DNA of 64,000 nt, from positions 1 through 64,000 of the forward strand of contig JBPBQO010000146.1 in the NCBI GenBank assembly GCA_050954785.1, written 5' to 3'. Made by a program: the position numbers and the translations under genes. Below the pieces are notes generated by a model. The model was given only the letters and a program-made list of their open reading frames with translations, had not been told where the DNA came from and did not search any database. The DNA comes from Lichenicola sp050954785. GTDB taxonomy: Bacteria; Pseudomonadota; Alphaproteobacteria; Acetobacterales; Acetobacteraceae. This document shows positions 26,384-36,172 of this stretch, one piece after another (position 1 is the stretch's first letter; each line of letters starts with the position of its first letter).

Positions 26384-27907
26384 TCAGGCCGGCAAGACAC
26401 CCAGCTTCTTGCCGAACCTACCGGCAAGCTGGTTGAGCCGGCCGGCGAACTGCAGGAACACGTCGCGTCGCAGAAGGTAGAGCGCCAGGGGATAAAGCAC
26501 GCTGCTCACCACGGTGATGACAGCGACCTTGGCGATGTTCGATCCCGATACCAGTGGCAGGAACGAGGCGGCATAGGCGATCAATGTCGTCGTGCCGGCC
26601 AGGAGGAGCGGCATCACATAGAGTTCGAGCACTTTCCATGTCCCGATCCCGCCTTCACGCAGGATGAGGACCGAGCAGATCGGCGGGTAGACCGCGTAAT
26701 ACACCACGACACCGGCGGCGACACCGATCGCCCCGTCGATCATCCCACCGACGATGACGGTGCCGAAGAACAGCGGCGCGGAGATTGCCGCATAGATCAG
26801 GGAGCGGCGGAACTGGCGTCGCGCGCTCAGCAGCGAACCGGTGATCCAGGAGACGGCGTCGAACGGAAGTCCGATGCTCAGCAACTGGACCAGGGGAATG
26901 GCGCCCAGCCAGCGCCGCCCGAACAGCAACTCCAGGCCGGGAGCCGCAAGTGCCGCCTGCAGAAAGCAGAATGGGACCACGAGATAGGAGAGAAGCCGCG
27001 ATGCACGCCAGGCCGCGTCCGCCTGTCGTTTCGGCTCGCTGCGCAGTTGGGCCAGGGCGGGGAACACGACGCTGATGAAGTTGCCGGCGAGCATCCGGAC
27101 CGGCTGCACCGAAAAGCGGAAGGCGAAATAGTACAAGCCGACGACACTGTGCGACGCGATCAGTCCCAGGATGATGTAGTCGCCCTGGTTGACGATCTCG
27201 ATAATGGTACGAGCCGCGAACACCAGCGTGCTGTTGCCGAACATGTACTTCATCTGCACCAGCCGGAAGCGGCGGCGGATCGTCGGAGGTGCCTTCCACC
27301 AGTACAGGACCGCCTTGATCAGTGCCAGAAGCGGAACCGGTATCGCGAAACTGTAGGCCCCGAGACCGCTCCAGGCGCAGACGATGGTCCCGAGCTGGAG
27401 TGCTGCGATCTCGAAGGTATTGTACCCGGCGAGAAAGCGGAAATTCATGTCCAGCCGGATCTGCACCATCGGCACCGTCGCCAGGGTGCGAATCGGCATC
27501 GCCACCGCCAGGATGACGATCAACCACCCCACGCTCGGGCTATGATAGAAATGGGCGGCGATCGGCGCTGCCGCCATGACCAGCAGCATGCCGAGCGTGC
27601 CGAGCGCCAGGCTGATCCAGAAGGCCGGGGCCGACCACATCTTCATTGTTCGCTGCCGTTGCAGCAGCACGTCATCCACCCCGAAGCTGACCAGCACCTG
27701 GGCGATCCCGGTGACGGTGTTCGCCAGGCCGATGATGCCGAAATCGGTGGGCAGCAGGAGTGCTGCCAGGATGAGTTGCGAGAAAAGTCCCAGCACGCGC
27801 GCCGTGAGGCTCTGCGCCATCAGCCAGATCACGCCGCTCGTGGTCGTGCGATTGAGCCGATGCTTTACGCCCGCGACATCGTTCGCGGATGGTCCGATTA
27901 CCGGCAT
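26384..27907 (-). CDS. Exopolysaccharide flippase, Wzx/GumJ-like
   Basis: The 507-residue membrane protein has about twelve to fourteen helices and the N-terminal MOP-superfamily pattern (GVIWLMAQSLTARVLGLFSQ, LLLPTDFGIIGLA). It would move the lipid-linked repeat unit across the inner membrane. The frame is open up to 28051, but the residues before the ATG at 27907 are of low-complexity non-protein character. The gene is alone on the minus strand with 281 bp of upstream sequence to the PAP2 stop, which should contain its promoter. Confidence 0.88.
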   Translation of the reverse strand: MPVIGPSANDVAGVKHRLNRTTTSGVIWLMAQSLTARVLGLFSQLILAALLLPTDFGIIGLANTVTGIAQVLVSFGVDDVLLQRQRTMKMWSAPAFWISLALGTLGMLLVMAAAPIAAHFYHSPSVGWLIVILAVAMPIRTLATVPMVQIRLDMNFRFLAGYNTFEIAALQLGTIVCAWSGLGAYSFAIPVPLLALIKAVLYWWKAPPTIRRRFRLVQMKYMFGNSTLVFAARTIIEIVNQGDYIILGLIASHSVVGLYYFAFRFSVQPVRMLAGNFISVVFPALAQLRSEPKRQADAAWRASRLLSYLVVPFCFLQAALAAPGLELLFGRRWLGAIPLVQLLSIGLPFDAVSWITGSLLSARRQFRRSLIYAAISAPLFFGTVIVGGMIDGAIGVAAGVVVYYAVYPPICSVLILREGGIGTWKVLELYVMPLLLAGTTTLIAYAASFLPLVSGSNIAKVAVITVVSSVLYPLALYLLRRDVFLQFAGRLNQLAGRFGKKLGVLPA

Positions 27908-28188
27908 GAGGTGTCGCCGCGGCCGGAACGGAGGGTGACGCGAGGACCCGACCGACGTGGCGGCCACTCCAACGCTCGGCTCGGGGACAGAATTCGGATG
28001 TCCCTGATCGTCGGATGCTGGATGGCGGCGCGCACATCCTGCAGCAAGCATACGGCGTCGAATCCCGTTATGACGACGTCGATGACCGGTTCCGTCAAGT
28101 TGTTCATCCTCGGTCTATCGTAACGAGACTATATAATGCGTCATGAAATGGGCGTTGGCCAAGGTTGTGCCTGTTCAACATGTGGCGT

Positions 28189-28797
28189 TCAGCGATCAAT
28201 ATTTTGAAGGTCCGGGCAGATTAGTGCCCGCAGCCGTAATGTCGCGAAGGAATGGATGCGATATTCGACCGTCATGCGGTGGCCATGCTCGAGCAGGGCG
28301 ATGACTGCGAACACGAGCACGAAGCATATGCGGGGGAGGCGGGCCGGCCCTGCCCCCTTGAAGTGCATGAAGAAGCCCAGACCGCCCAGGCCGACGATAC
28401 CGCCGATCAGGACCTCGATCACGCTGTGATCGTGCAGGACGACACGTGACGCGCCGAACAGAAGCGCGATGGTGATCGCCAGCATGAACCGCAGGATAAC
28501 GTTCAGCCTCGGAAACAGGATCGTGGCGATGCCGCCATAGAGCATCGTTGCACTGGCAGTATGGCCGCTCGGGCTGTCCAGCGCGCCGGCCCCGAGAGCT
28601 GGGCCGCATGCACCGATTCCGAGCTTCAGGACCAGCATGGCCGCGAGGACGCCTCCCATCGCGATCGTCCAGGTGAGCGCGGTCTTCCAGCAGCGGCTCA
28701 GGAGCAGAAAGAGCAGGACGCACACGGAGGTCGGGAGCACGATCGCTTGATCCGCGAAGTCGGTGACCCATTGGATCACGGCAAGTGTGGCATGCAT
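28189..28797 (-). CDS. PAP2-family membrane phosphatase
   Basis: The 202-residue protein has five or six helices and the PAP2 phosphatase motifs. PSGHTAS is perfect. The third motif reads SRVVLHDHSVIE with Glu for the usual final Asp. The first motif reads K-x6-GP where RP is usual. Lipid pyrophosphate phosphatases of this group recycle undecaprenyl carriers, a job that fits an exopolysaccharide locus. The two motif changes leave the catalytic His pair intact, so activity is likely but not certain. Confidence 0.82.
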   Translation of the reverse strand: MHATLAVIQWVTDFADQAIVLPTSVCVLLFLLLSRCWKTALTWTIAMGGVLAAMLVLKLGIGACGPALGAGALDSPSGHTASATMLYGGIATILFPRLNVILRFMLAITIALLFGASRVVLHDHSVIEVLIGGIVGLGGLGFFMHFKGAGPARLPRICFVLVFAVIALLEHGHRMTVEYRIHSFATLRLRALICPDLQNIDR

Positions 28798-28956
28798 CTA
28801 TTGGTATCGTCCCTGACAGCTCTGCTCGTAAGACGATACACGGCGGACGCCCTGCCGCCACAGCCCTCATGCCACGCACGCGGAATGGTTGTGAAAGCGC
28901 TTTTCTTTCACTGGTTCCATCACTACGGTCCACGATTGTTACACGTGGCAAGGTGG

Positions 28957-30369
28957 ATGCGGATAAAAAAGTCGGAACATTTCACGCGCATACGAGCGTC
29001 GGCACGGAGGAGATCGGATTGCGTTGCAATCTCGGGCCTCGTGGCTCGTGTGATCGGCGTAACGACAATCGGTCTGTTTTCCGTATATGCCGCCGCGTCC
29101 CCTTTGGCTGACCACGGCATTCGATGGGGTATCAACGACAGCGGCATGGAGTTCGGGCGGGGCATGAAAGCCTCCACGAACTATGCGGTGCCCGATCCCA
29201 CCTATTATCTGCAGCATGGCGTACAGCTCGTTCGTGTGCCGGTACAGATCGACCGGCTGGTTCCCGATCCTGGTCGTGAGCTGAATTCCGCAGTGCTTCA
29301 GGAGCTCCGCGATATCGTCAAGATGGACAAGGCAGCCGGCGCCATCACCGTCATAGATCCGCATGGTTACGGATACATGAACAAGGATGGTCACCCGCGC
29401 GACATCCTGACGGACCAACAGGGCCGTGCCGACTACGTCGATCTCATGCGCAGGCTCGGGCAGGTGTTCGCGGGCGACGCTGTCGCCCTGGATCTGATGA
29501 ACGAACCTCATTCCGGAAGCGATGTGTCCTACATCCCGATCTGGAACGACGCGATCGCGGCGATACGCCAGGCCGGCTTCCGCGGCACGGTACTTGTTCC
29601 CCATGCGCATTGGAGTGCCGCATCCGACATAAGCCCAGCCAGACCGTATCCCGACGGCATTGTGGACCCGCAGGAAAACTGGGTCCTCGAACTGCACTCC
29701 TATCTCGATCCCGATGGAACGGGGACCTACCGTAAGGCTGTCCTGTCGCCCGATATCGGCGTGACGCGGCTCGCGGGCGCCATAGCCTGGTCCCGTCAAA
29801 GCCACATTCGCATCTTCCTCGGCGAGACCGGCGGCCCAGCTTCGCCGATCGGCCTCGCCGCGCTGGCGAACATGCTGTCACAGGTGGCAGATGCGCCGGA
29901 CGTTTTCTGGGGCGTGGCGCTGTGGGGCGCTGGACCCTGGTGGAAGCCGAACTACCCGATGCGGCTCGATCCGATCGACCACGTTATGCGTCCGCAGATG
30001 GCTGTTCTCGAGCATCAGATCGCGCCCGAGCAGATTTATCTGGCGACCGATCCGGATGCGCCGGAAGCGGTGGTGACGATCAGGCTGAATGGTCGGGTGG
30101 TCGCGGACGAGGTGCATGTTCAGGCTAGTCGATTACAGATGCCTCAGGCGTTGCCCGTGATGGCGATCATGCGGCCAGGCTGTCATGTGATGCAGGTCGA
30201 GCTGCATCGGACCGACGCATCGAAGACCGCAACAGTCTATGTCGTCGGGTCGAGCTGGAAAGATCACGTCAATAGTGACGATGCGTTCGGCCGTACGAAA
30301 AACGGGGAATTCACGTTTCACGTCCGTATCCCTGATAAAAATGATGTAATCAACGGGTTCTGTAGTTGA
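28957..30369 (+). CDS. Secreted GH5 glucanase-like enzyme with C-terminal beta domain (second of three)
   Basis: The protein is about 470 residues. A signal-like helix (LVARVIGVTTIGLFSVYAAA) precedes a GH5 barrel with the acid/base Glu near residue 183 (DLMNEPHSG) and the nucleophile near 290 (FLGETGGPA). An aromatic motif WGAGPWWKPNY follows. An extra domain of about 115 residues (EAVVTIRLNGRVVADEVHVQ onward) looks beta-rich and could be a carbohydrate-binding module; I cannot name it. ATGs at 28885 and 28957 are both possible starts. It diverges from the PAP2 gene and precedes ugd by 55 bp, probably in one transcript. Confidence 0.87.
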   Translation: MRIKKSEHFTRIRASARRRSDCVAISGLVARVIGVTTIGLFSVYAAASPLADHGIRWGINDSGMEFGRGMKASTNYAVPDPTYYLQHGVQLVRVPVQIDRLVPDPGRELNSAVLQELRDIVKMDKAAGAITVIDPHGYGYMNKDGHPRDILTDQQGRADYVDLMRRLGQVFAGDAVALDLMNEPHSGSDVSYIPIWNDAIAAIRQAGFRGTVLVPHAHWSAASDISPARPYPDGIVDPQENWVLELHSYLDPDGTGTYRKAVLSPDIGVTRLAGAIAWSRQSHIRIFLGETGGPASPIGLAALANMLSQVADAPDVFWGVALWGAGPWWKPNYPMRLDPIDHVMRPQMAVLEHQIAPEQIYLATDPDAPEAVVTIRLNGRVVADEVHVQASRLQMPQALPVMAIMRPGCHVMQVELHRTDASKTATVYVVGSSWKDHVNSDDAFGRTKNGEFTFHVRIPDKNDVINGFCS

Positions 30370-30424
30370 TCTTTATCAGCCCGGCGGCGTTCGTTATCTG
30401 ACCGGGGAATAGGATTCATAACTG

Positions 30425-31792
30425 ATGCGCATCGCGATGATTGGTGGCGGCTATGTCGGCCTCGTCTCCGCCGCTTGTTTCGCGGAGTTCGGCACCGAAG
30501 TTTCGGTCGTGGAAACCCATCCTGTTCGGCTGTCGGCGTTGCAGCGCGGTGAAATTCCGATTTACGAACCTGGCCTCGATAAGCTGGTCGGCGACAATAT
30601 TGAGGCGGGCCGGCTTTCGTTTGGCAACGACATTGCCCTCGCGGTCGCGGGGGCGGACGCGATTTTCATTGCAGTCGGCACACCACCCCGTAACGGCGAT
30701 GGACATGCCGACCTGACCTATGTGTTTGCCGCCGCCGAGCAGGTGGCGCGCGCCATGACCGGTTATGCGGTGATCGTCACCAAATCGACGGTGCCTGTGG
30801 GTACCGGACGCCGAATTGCCGAGATCATTCGCCACCTGCGGCCGGAACTCGAATTCGATGTTGCCTCCAATCCCGAATTCCTGCGTGAGGGTTCGGCGAT
30901 CGGCGACTTCATGAAGCCGGACAGAGTGGTGATTGGCACCGATACCGACCAGCCTGGTGGGACCGAGCGAGCCCAGGAAATCATGCGCCGGCTGTATCGC
31001 CCGCTTTATGTGATCGAGGCGCCGATCCTGTTCACCAGCCTGGAAAGTTCGGAGCTGATCAAATATGCGTCCAACTCGTTCCTGGCGATGAAGATCAGTT
31101 TCATCAATGAGATGGCCGACCTCTGCGAGCGTGTCGGCGCGGATGTGCACGAGCTGGCCCGCGGCATCGGCATGGACGAACGTATCGGACGCAAATTCCT
31201 GCACGCAGGTCCCGGCTATGGCGGATCATGCTTTCCCAAGGACACCCTGGCCTTGATGCGGATTGCCCAGGAAGCGGGCGCCTCGTCGCGGCTGGTCGAG
31301 GCAACGGTTCAGGTGAACGATGCGCGCAAGGCCAGCATGGGAGCGCGTATTATGTCGGCTTGTGGCGGCAGCGTGCGCGGCAAGACGATCGCGGTGTTCG
31401 GGCTGACCTTCAAACCCGAAACAGACGATATGCGCGATGCGCCGTCGATCCCGATCATTCACCGCCTGATCGAGAACGGCGCGCAAATCCGGACCTTCGA
31501 TCCGGCAGGCATGGTAGCGGCGCGACCACTTCTGCCGGCACACAAAATCACCTACTGCGCTGACGCGATCGACGCGGCAACCGGTGCGGATGCGCTTCTG
31601 GTGCTCACCGAGTGGAACGAGTTCCGGGCTGTTTCTCCAGAACAGTTGCGGGGGTTGATGACCGGCAATATCGTAATCGACCTTCGGAACATCTGGGAGC
31701 CTGGTTCCATGGCTCAAGCAGGCTTTGTTTATAGCAGCATTGGACGGCCGGAACGCCGTACCCGGTTGGACGTCGGTATCGCTGTGGCCTGA
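30425..31792 (+). CDS. ugd: UDP-glucose 6-dehydrogenase
   Basis: The 455-residue enzyme oxidises UDP-glucose to UDP-glucuronate with two NAD+. The N-terminal NAD fold is MIGGGYVGLVSAACFAEFG. The catalytic Cys269 is in GPGYGGSCFPKDT. The central helix LIKYASNSFLAMKISFINE and the C-terminal FGLTFKPETDDMRDAPS are family landmarks. It supplies the donor for the GumK-like transferase. AGGA stands upstream of the ATG. Confidence 0.96.
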   Translation: MRIAMIGGGYVGLVSAACFAEFGTEVSVVETHPVRLSALQRGEIPIYEPGLDKLVGDNIEAGRLSFGNDIALAVAGADAIFIAVGTPPRNGDGHADLTYVFAAAEQVARAMTGYAVIVTKSTVPVGTGRRIAEIIRHLRPELEFDVASNPEFLREGSAIGDFMKPDRVVIGTDTDQPGGTERAQEIMRRLYRPLYVIEAPILFTSLESSELIKYASNSFLAMKISFINEMADLCERVGADVHELARGIGMDERIGRKFLHAGPGYGGSCFPKDTLALMRIAQEAGASSRLVEATVQVNDARKASMGARIMSACGGSVRGKTIAVFGLTFKPETDDMRDAPSIPIIHRLIENGAQIRTFDPAGMVAARPLLPAHKITYCADAIDAATGADALLVLTEWNEFRAVSPEQLRGLMTGNIVIDLRNIWEPGSMAQAGFVYSSIGRPERRTRLDVGIAVA

Positions 31793-31948
31793 ACTGCTTC
31801 ATGATACCGAACATGTCCGTAACATGCCGGTCATTGCCAGGAGCAGTGCCAGTCTCGCGTCGAGAGAATGACACTGCGTTGACATCGGTCATGTCGGAAA
31901 TCGACCTGGAGAGTGGACCGACCTATCCTGAAGTGGATTGCAACGAAT

Positions 31949-32980
31949 TCAGTTGCTTCCGTATTTGGCAACCACCGACATCTGGGTTGCATCGACCCCA
32001 TTGACCGGCTCGATGTTCATTGCGTAGCTGCCCCACCATGGGCCGCCCGCCCAATAGGTAAATCCAAGGAGCCCGCCGGACCGCATTGCGGCAAAGCCGT
32101 TAGCAAGCTGCTGATTCCATTTGGCATTGTCCTTGCCGACGCCGATTTCGCCGATCATGCACCTGCGGCTTTTGACCTGGCACCAGTTCGAAAAAACACC
32201 GATCCGCTGTGCCAGCGTATCCACCGTAACTCCATGGGACGCTTCGATTGCCCAGTTGAAATGCGTGCCGCTCGCGTTGCGGTCACCGTAGACGTGTGCC
32301 TCGTAGATGATCCGAGATTTAGGATCGTTTATGGTGAGATTCTGGTTGTTGGAAGCCCAGCTACCGGCTGAAGCCCAGTTGTTACCTTCGACGAAAATGT
32401 AAGAACTCGTATCGACTTTTCGAATCGCCGTGACGGCGGCCTGCGCAGCGTTAGGCCAGACGTCGGCAGATGGCATGTTGCTCGGCTCGTTCATCAAGTC
32501 GTAACCGCCAAGACCTGGCAGGCTTTTCAGAGCCGATGCAAAAATCTGCCAGAACTGTGCGAATTGTGCCTGCGTGACCGTTCCATCGCCAATTTTATGC
32601 GTTGCATATCCACCGTAGTTGTGAACGTCGACGATGACCTGCATCTTGCGAGCAGCAGCCTCGGCAAGAACCTTCTGGATGAGGGCAAAATAAGCAGGAT
32701 CCAACGTTGTGCTCGGATTGGCCGCCAGCAGGTTGGGTTGCAGGCGACCCCAGAGGACCGGAAGCCTGATCATCATCACGCCCTTGCTTTGGTAATAAGC
32801 AAGTTCCTTATCGGTGGGCGCAACATAATCGTGGTTCGCCCGACCAGGCAATGTGCCGGATTTGAACTCAAGTCCTGAAAGATTGACGCCCGCTGAGAGA
32901 GCTGACGTCGCAGCGCGTCCCGAGGACGCATCCAGCAAACCGAGGCATGCGCCGATAACCAAAGCTGCTTCTAACTTCAT
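31949..32980 (-). CDS. Secreted GH5 endoglucanase-like enzyme (third of three)
   Basis: The 343-residue protein has a signal peptide (LVIGACLGLLDASSGRAA) and a GH5 barrel. The acid/base Glu is near residue 164 in LMNEPSNMP, and the nucleophile Glu is in MIGEIGVGK. The C-terminal aromatic motif TYWAGGPWWGSYAMNIEP closely matches the one in the enzyme at 19924, so the two are paralogues. The start at 32980 is preferred over an upstream ATG at 33112 because the signal peptide begins right after it. It converges on ugd across 156 bp with no clear terminator. Confidence 0.92.
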   Translation of the reverse strand: MKLEAALVIGACLGLLDASSGRAATSALSAGVNLSGLEFKSGTLPGRANHDYVAPTDKELAYYQSKGVMMIRLPVLWGRLQPNLLAANPSTTLDPAYFALIQKVLAEAAARKMQVIVDVHNYGGYATHKIGDGTVTQAQFAQFWQIFASALKSLPGLGGYDLMNEPSNMPSADVWPNAAQAAVTAIRKVDTSSYIFVEGNNWASAGSWASNNQNLTINDPKSRIIYEAHVYGDRNASGTHFNWAIEASHGVTVDTLAQRIGVFSNWCQVKSRRCMIGEIGVGKDNAKWNQQLANGFAAMRSGGLLGFTYWAGGPWWGSYAMNIEPVNGVDATQMSVVAKYGSN

Positions 32981-34632
32981 TCTGTAGACTCTCAATTTCT
33001 GTCCAGACCGATCACGCTGCGGTGATGATCTTCTACATGAAAAAACCGAGAGAAAAAGAGACTGATCATCAATTAACGATGAAGTTTCTGCCGCTTCCGG
33101 CGGCGAATGCATCGATAATAGGCGATGAACGTGTTTTTCTGCCTGCTGTGGAGCACGGCATATTTAGCGGCCGTTGGGGGTATCTTATGTTAAAGTGCTG
33201 ATAGGAAAGATTTTGTAGCACCATTGGACATCGATACCAGATGGTCTGGACATGTTCGAAAGATCGGCGTCTCGAATTAAAAAGATTATCTGCTTACAAT
33301 CGAAGCACTCGGCCAAAAGTTCTAAGGCTAAACTTTTGTGAGCGCGAGGTGGCAATGCTCTATAATATCGTCAAGAGTACTGTAGTGGTGCAATTCTGGA
33401 CCCCTATCTAACCTTGATAGACGATCAACGATTAAGGGTCAGATCGGTTATATTAGCTAAACTTTTCAAACGTGTAGCGGCAACTCGGAAGCTGATGATC
33501 CTCACTGTTGGGCACAGATATATGCAAAATTGAAGCTAGACCGTGAGCCAAGCTTATCGATCGTTATAAACCTCTGATACTTCGTATCCGCTGATCATCC
33601 ATATCGGATAAAAACAACGCAACTTCTAAGATTATTCGTTGTAAAATTGCTCGCGGGGCGTGTAACCTATCTCTGATAACATTTTACAGAGTTAATTAAG
33701 ATTATTTTCTTCTCATCATCTACGCTCATTAGTAGTGGAATCACATTGCGCGTCATCAAAGCTATGTTGTTTATAGGAGGCTTTAGGTTGCGCGTGTGCG
33801 AAGTATGCGATTCGCTGCTTGGCTAGCGGCAATACGTTAGTCATAACGTAATACTAACGAAATTCGGCTTGTAACCGTGACGGGGCACATCGTCTATGAC
33901 GAGTGTCGCTGTATCACAGCTATTTGAACCTGAAGCAGTTTATCAACCGGTCGAGTAGCTTGGCATTCCTGTTTTCAGCGAACATGCCTGACAACGTGAG
34001 GGCGCGATGCCGGCCTCGTTCGCGATATCGACCGCGAACTACGATAGACTAGGCGTGCCTCCCAAGCAGCAATGATGACCTTGGCGGTGCTAGATGCTGG
34101 ATCAACGTCGATCTAAGGTAGTCGTTCTGATTCTATAGCAAGTCAACAGAAGCCTTTTGTCGTGGATGCGACGTCAGTGCCATGAATTTGCCCAACTCGC
34201 CGGTTAAGTTCTGATCCAGAAGCCCACGACGAGAGGAAGAAGGTCACACGGAATTCGCCGATCCAAACTAGTTTCATAGAATAATATGATATAATTGAAC
34301 TATTAACCCAATCCTTACATGAATATCGGCATCGGTTAGGATCATTCAGCGAGTAATTGTAACTCAACACGAGTAGACAATTCTCTGTTGATCAAGAAAA
34401 CGTTTGTGGCGCAGGTTATAAACTGTGTTTACAGATCAAGAGATGGGCTAGCTTTACGCTGCTTGCTGTATACACTCTTGGATTTGTGTGTGGATTGAAT
34501 CGGAACTGAGGGGCGTTCGATCGACTGTAATAATGTCTCCCGCGAGTTCGGGTTTTGTCAATATTAACGTCAGCGCCGCCGGTTCGTAATCGTCGTGTTA
34601 ATTCACGCAATATCCAGGGCAGAGTATTTCAG
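32981..34632. other. 1.65-kb AT-richer gap upstream of the gumD operon
   Basis: No convincing gene is present. The stretch is clearly AT-richer than its neighbours and has frequent stops in all frames. The longest open frame (34143-34370, minus, 75 codons) has unlikely composition and no motif. A pair GGACCC near 33400 and GGGTCAGA near 33436 looks like a decayed mobile-element end, but this is weak. The region should contain the gumD promoter and possibly regulatory RNA or operator sites; none was recognised. Confidence 0.55.
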
Positions 34633-36150
34633 ATGAGGCAGACAGTTTCTTCCACCAAGCATCTGCTCCAAGCTGCCAAACTAGAGCAGGGCCAGGATAC
34701 GGTGCTTCCGCCTTTCGCATCTCAGGTGAAGGCGGAACCAATCGACGTGTATGGTTACAGTCATCCTGTGCTTCCCTGGACGATCAAGATCATCGACGTC
34801 GTTGCGACGATTGCGGCGACTTTGCTGCTGACATGGGGCGGTGGTCACCTCCTGACACATCTTCAGGACCGTGTGCGTGTCACAGCGGACCTGGTCTCGA
34901 TCCTGATAATTTTCCTCTGGCCTAAAACTGAACGTCTTCTCGATATTCCCCATGTGACGCGGATCTGGGATCAGGCCCGATATATTGGGTCTGCACTTCT
35001 TGTGGCTGCTATCTCACAATTCATCATCCTGTGGGTGTTGGGGTGGGCGCCGGCGCCATCTGCGACCACAGCCCTGAACTGGTTCGTCGCTGCCGGTCTT
35101 ACACTGCTGCTCGTCCGCTCCTGCCTGATCTATGTTCTGTCCAAGCCATCGGTCCGAAGCAGGTTGGCATGCAGGCTCGCGATCGTGGGGGACGGGATTC
35201 AGGCATCTGGCGTGGCGGAGCGCTTCAGTCGTGGAACGTCCGGAACATTTTCGACACTCGGAATTTTTAGCGATACGCTCTCCGAGTCCGATCCTGCGAA
35301 GGTGCGTGGTTCCCTTACCGAACTTGTTGCGCTCAGTCGGGAGCGCACTCTACACGGGGTCATTATTGCGGTTTCCCCGTCGCAGGACAATGAACGCCAA
35401 ATAGAAGAGATCGTATGGCAACTGCGCAGCGTGTCGGCGCACATCTATGTCATGCCCCATCTGGTGCCTGAGCTCGACGTGGCGCTGCCGATCGAGGTGG
35501 TCGGCCCGGTTTCCCTGATGGTTTTGCGCCGACGTCCCCTGACCGAACGTCAGACCATCGCGAAATTAGGCATTGACCTTCTGTTTGGAAGTATAGCTCT
35601 CATAATCCTGCTTCCGCTTTTGCTTACGATCGCTCTGGCCATCAAGCTGGATTCTCCCGGGCCTGTGTTCTTCAGGCAGTCACGTCTGGGCTTTAATAAC
35701 CGGTCGTTCCAGGTTTTTAAATTTCGTTCTATGTATGCAGACATGGCGGATCCTACTGCGATGAAGCAGACAAGCCGGAACGATGCGAGAGTAACCCGGG
35801 TTGGAAAATGGCTTCGTAAACTTAGTCTTGACGAGTTGCCGCAGCTGTTGAACGTGCTGCGTAATGAGATGTCATTGGTCGGGCCCAGGCCGCATGCGCC
35901 ACATACCCGTGCTGGAGGTGAGCTTCTCGACGATGCTCTCGCGGAGTACGTTATCCGTCATCAGGTAAAACCAGGAATTACGGGTTGGGCTCAGGTCAAT
36001 GGATCGCGCGGCGAACTTGTGACAACCGAAGATCTGCATAAGCGCGTTACGCTGGATCTCGAATATATGCAACGCTGGTCAATCTGGTTCGATATCAAGA
36101 TCATGTTTCTCACAGTCATTCGGGAAGTGGTGAGTCGTCATTCCTATTAG
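34633..36150 (+). CDS. gumD: Undecaprenyl-phosphate glucose phosphotransferase (GumD/AceA type)
   Basis: The 505-residue protein has four or five N-terminal membrane helices, a CoA-binding-like middle domain (LACRLAIVGDGIQASGVAER) and the C-terminal bacterial sugar transferase domain. Signatures of the latter are FFRQSRLGFNNRSFQVFKFR, LSLDELPQLLNVLRNEMSLV with GPRPHAP after it, and VKPGITGWAQVNGSRGE. It transfers glucose-1-phosphate to undecaprenyl phosphate, starting each repeat unit. The frame is open to a TTG at 34555, but the ATG at 34633 fits better. It heads the operon gumD-gumM-gumC-gumH-barrel-gumB. Confidence 0.95.
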   Translation: MRQTVSSTKHLLQAAKLEQGQDTVLPPFASQVKAEPIDVYGYSHPVLPWTIKIIDVVATIAATLLLTWGGGHLLTHLQDRVRVTADLVSILIIFLWPKTERLLDIPHVTRIWDQARYIGSALLVAAISQFIILWVLGWAPAPSATTALNWFVAAGLTLLLVRSCLIYVLSKPSVRSRLACRLAIVGDGIQASGVAERFSRGTSGTFSTLGIFSDTLSESDPAKVRGSLTELVALSRERTLHGVIIAVSPSQDNERQIEEIVWQLRSVSAHIYVMPHLVPELDVALPIEVVGPVSLMVLRRRPLTERQTIAKLGIDLLFGSIALIILLPLLLTIALAIKLDSPGPVFFRQSRLGFNNRSFQVFKFRSMYADMADPTAMKQTSRNDARVTRVGKWLRKLSLDELPQLLNVLRNEMSLVGPRPHAPHTRAGGELLDDALAEYVIRHQVKPGITGWAQVNGSRGELVTTEDLHKRVTLDLEYMQRWSIWFDIKIMFLTVIREVVSRHSY

Positions 36151-36172
36151 CAAGTCGCCTGCAACGGCTGCA

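Noticed and set aside
33380..33460. Possible insertion-sequence end (GGACCC and GGGTCAGA)
   Set aside because: Too short and no transposase remnant could be read in any frame nearby.
34143..34370. 75-codon minus-strand frame in the gap before gumD
   Set aside because: No ribosome-binding site, no motif, and surrounding sequence is full of stops.
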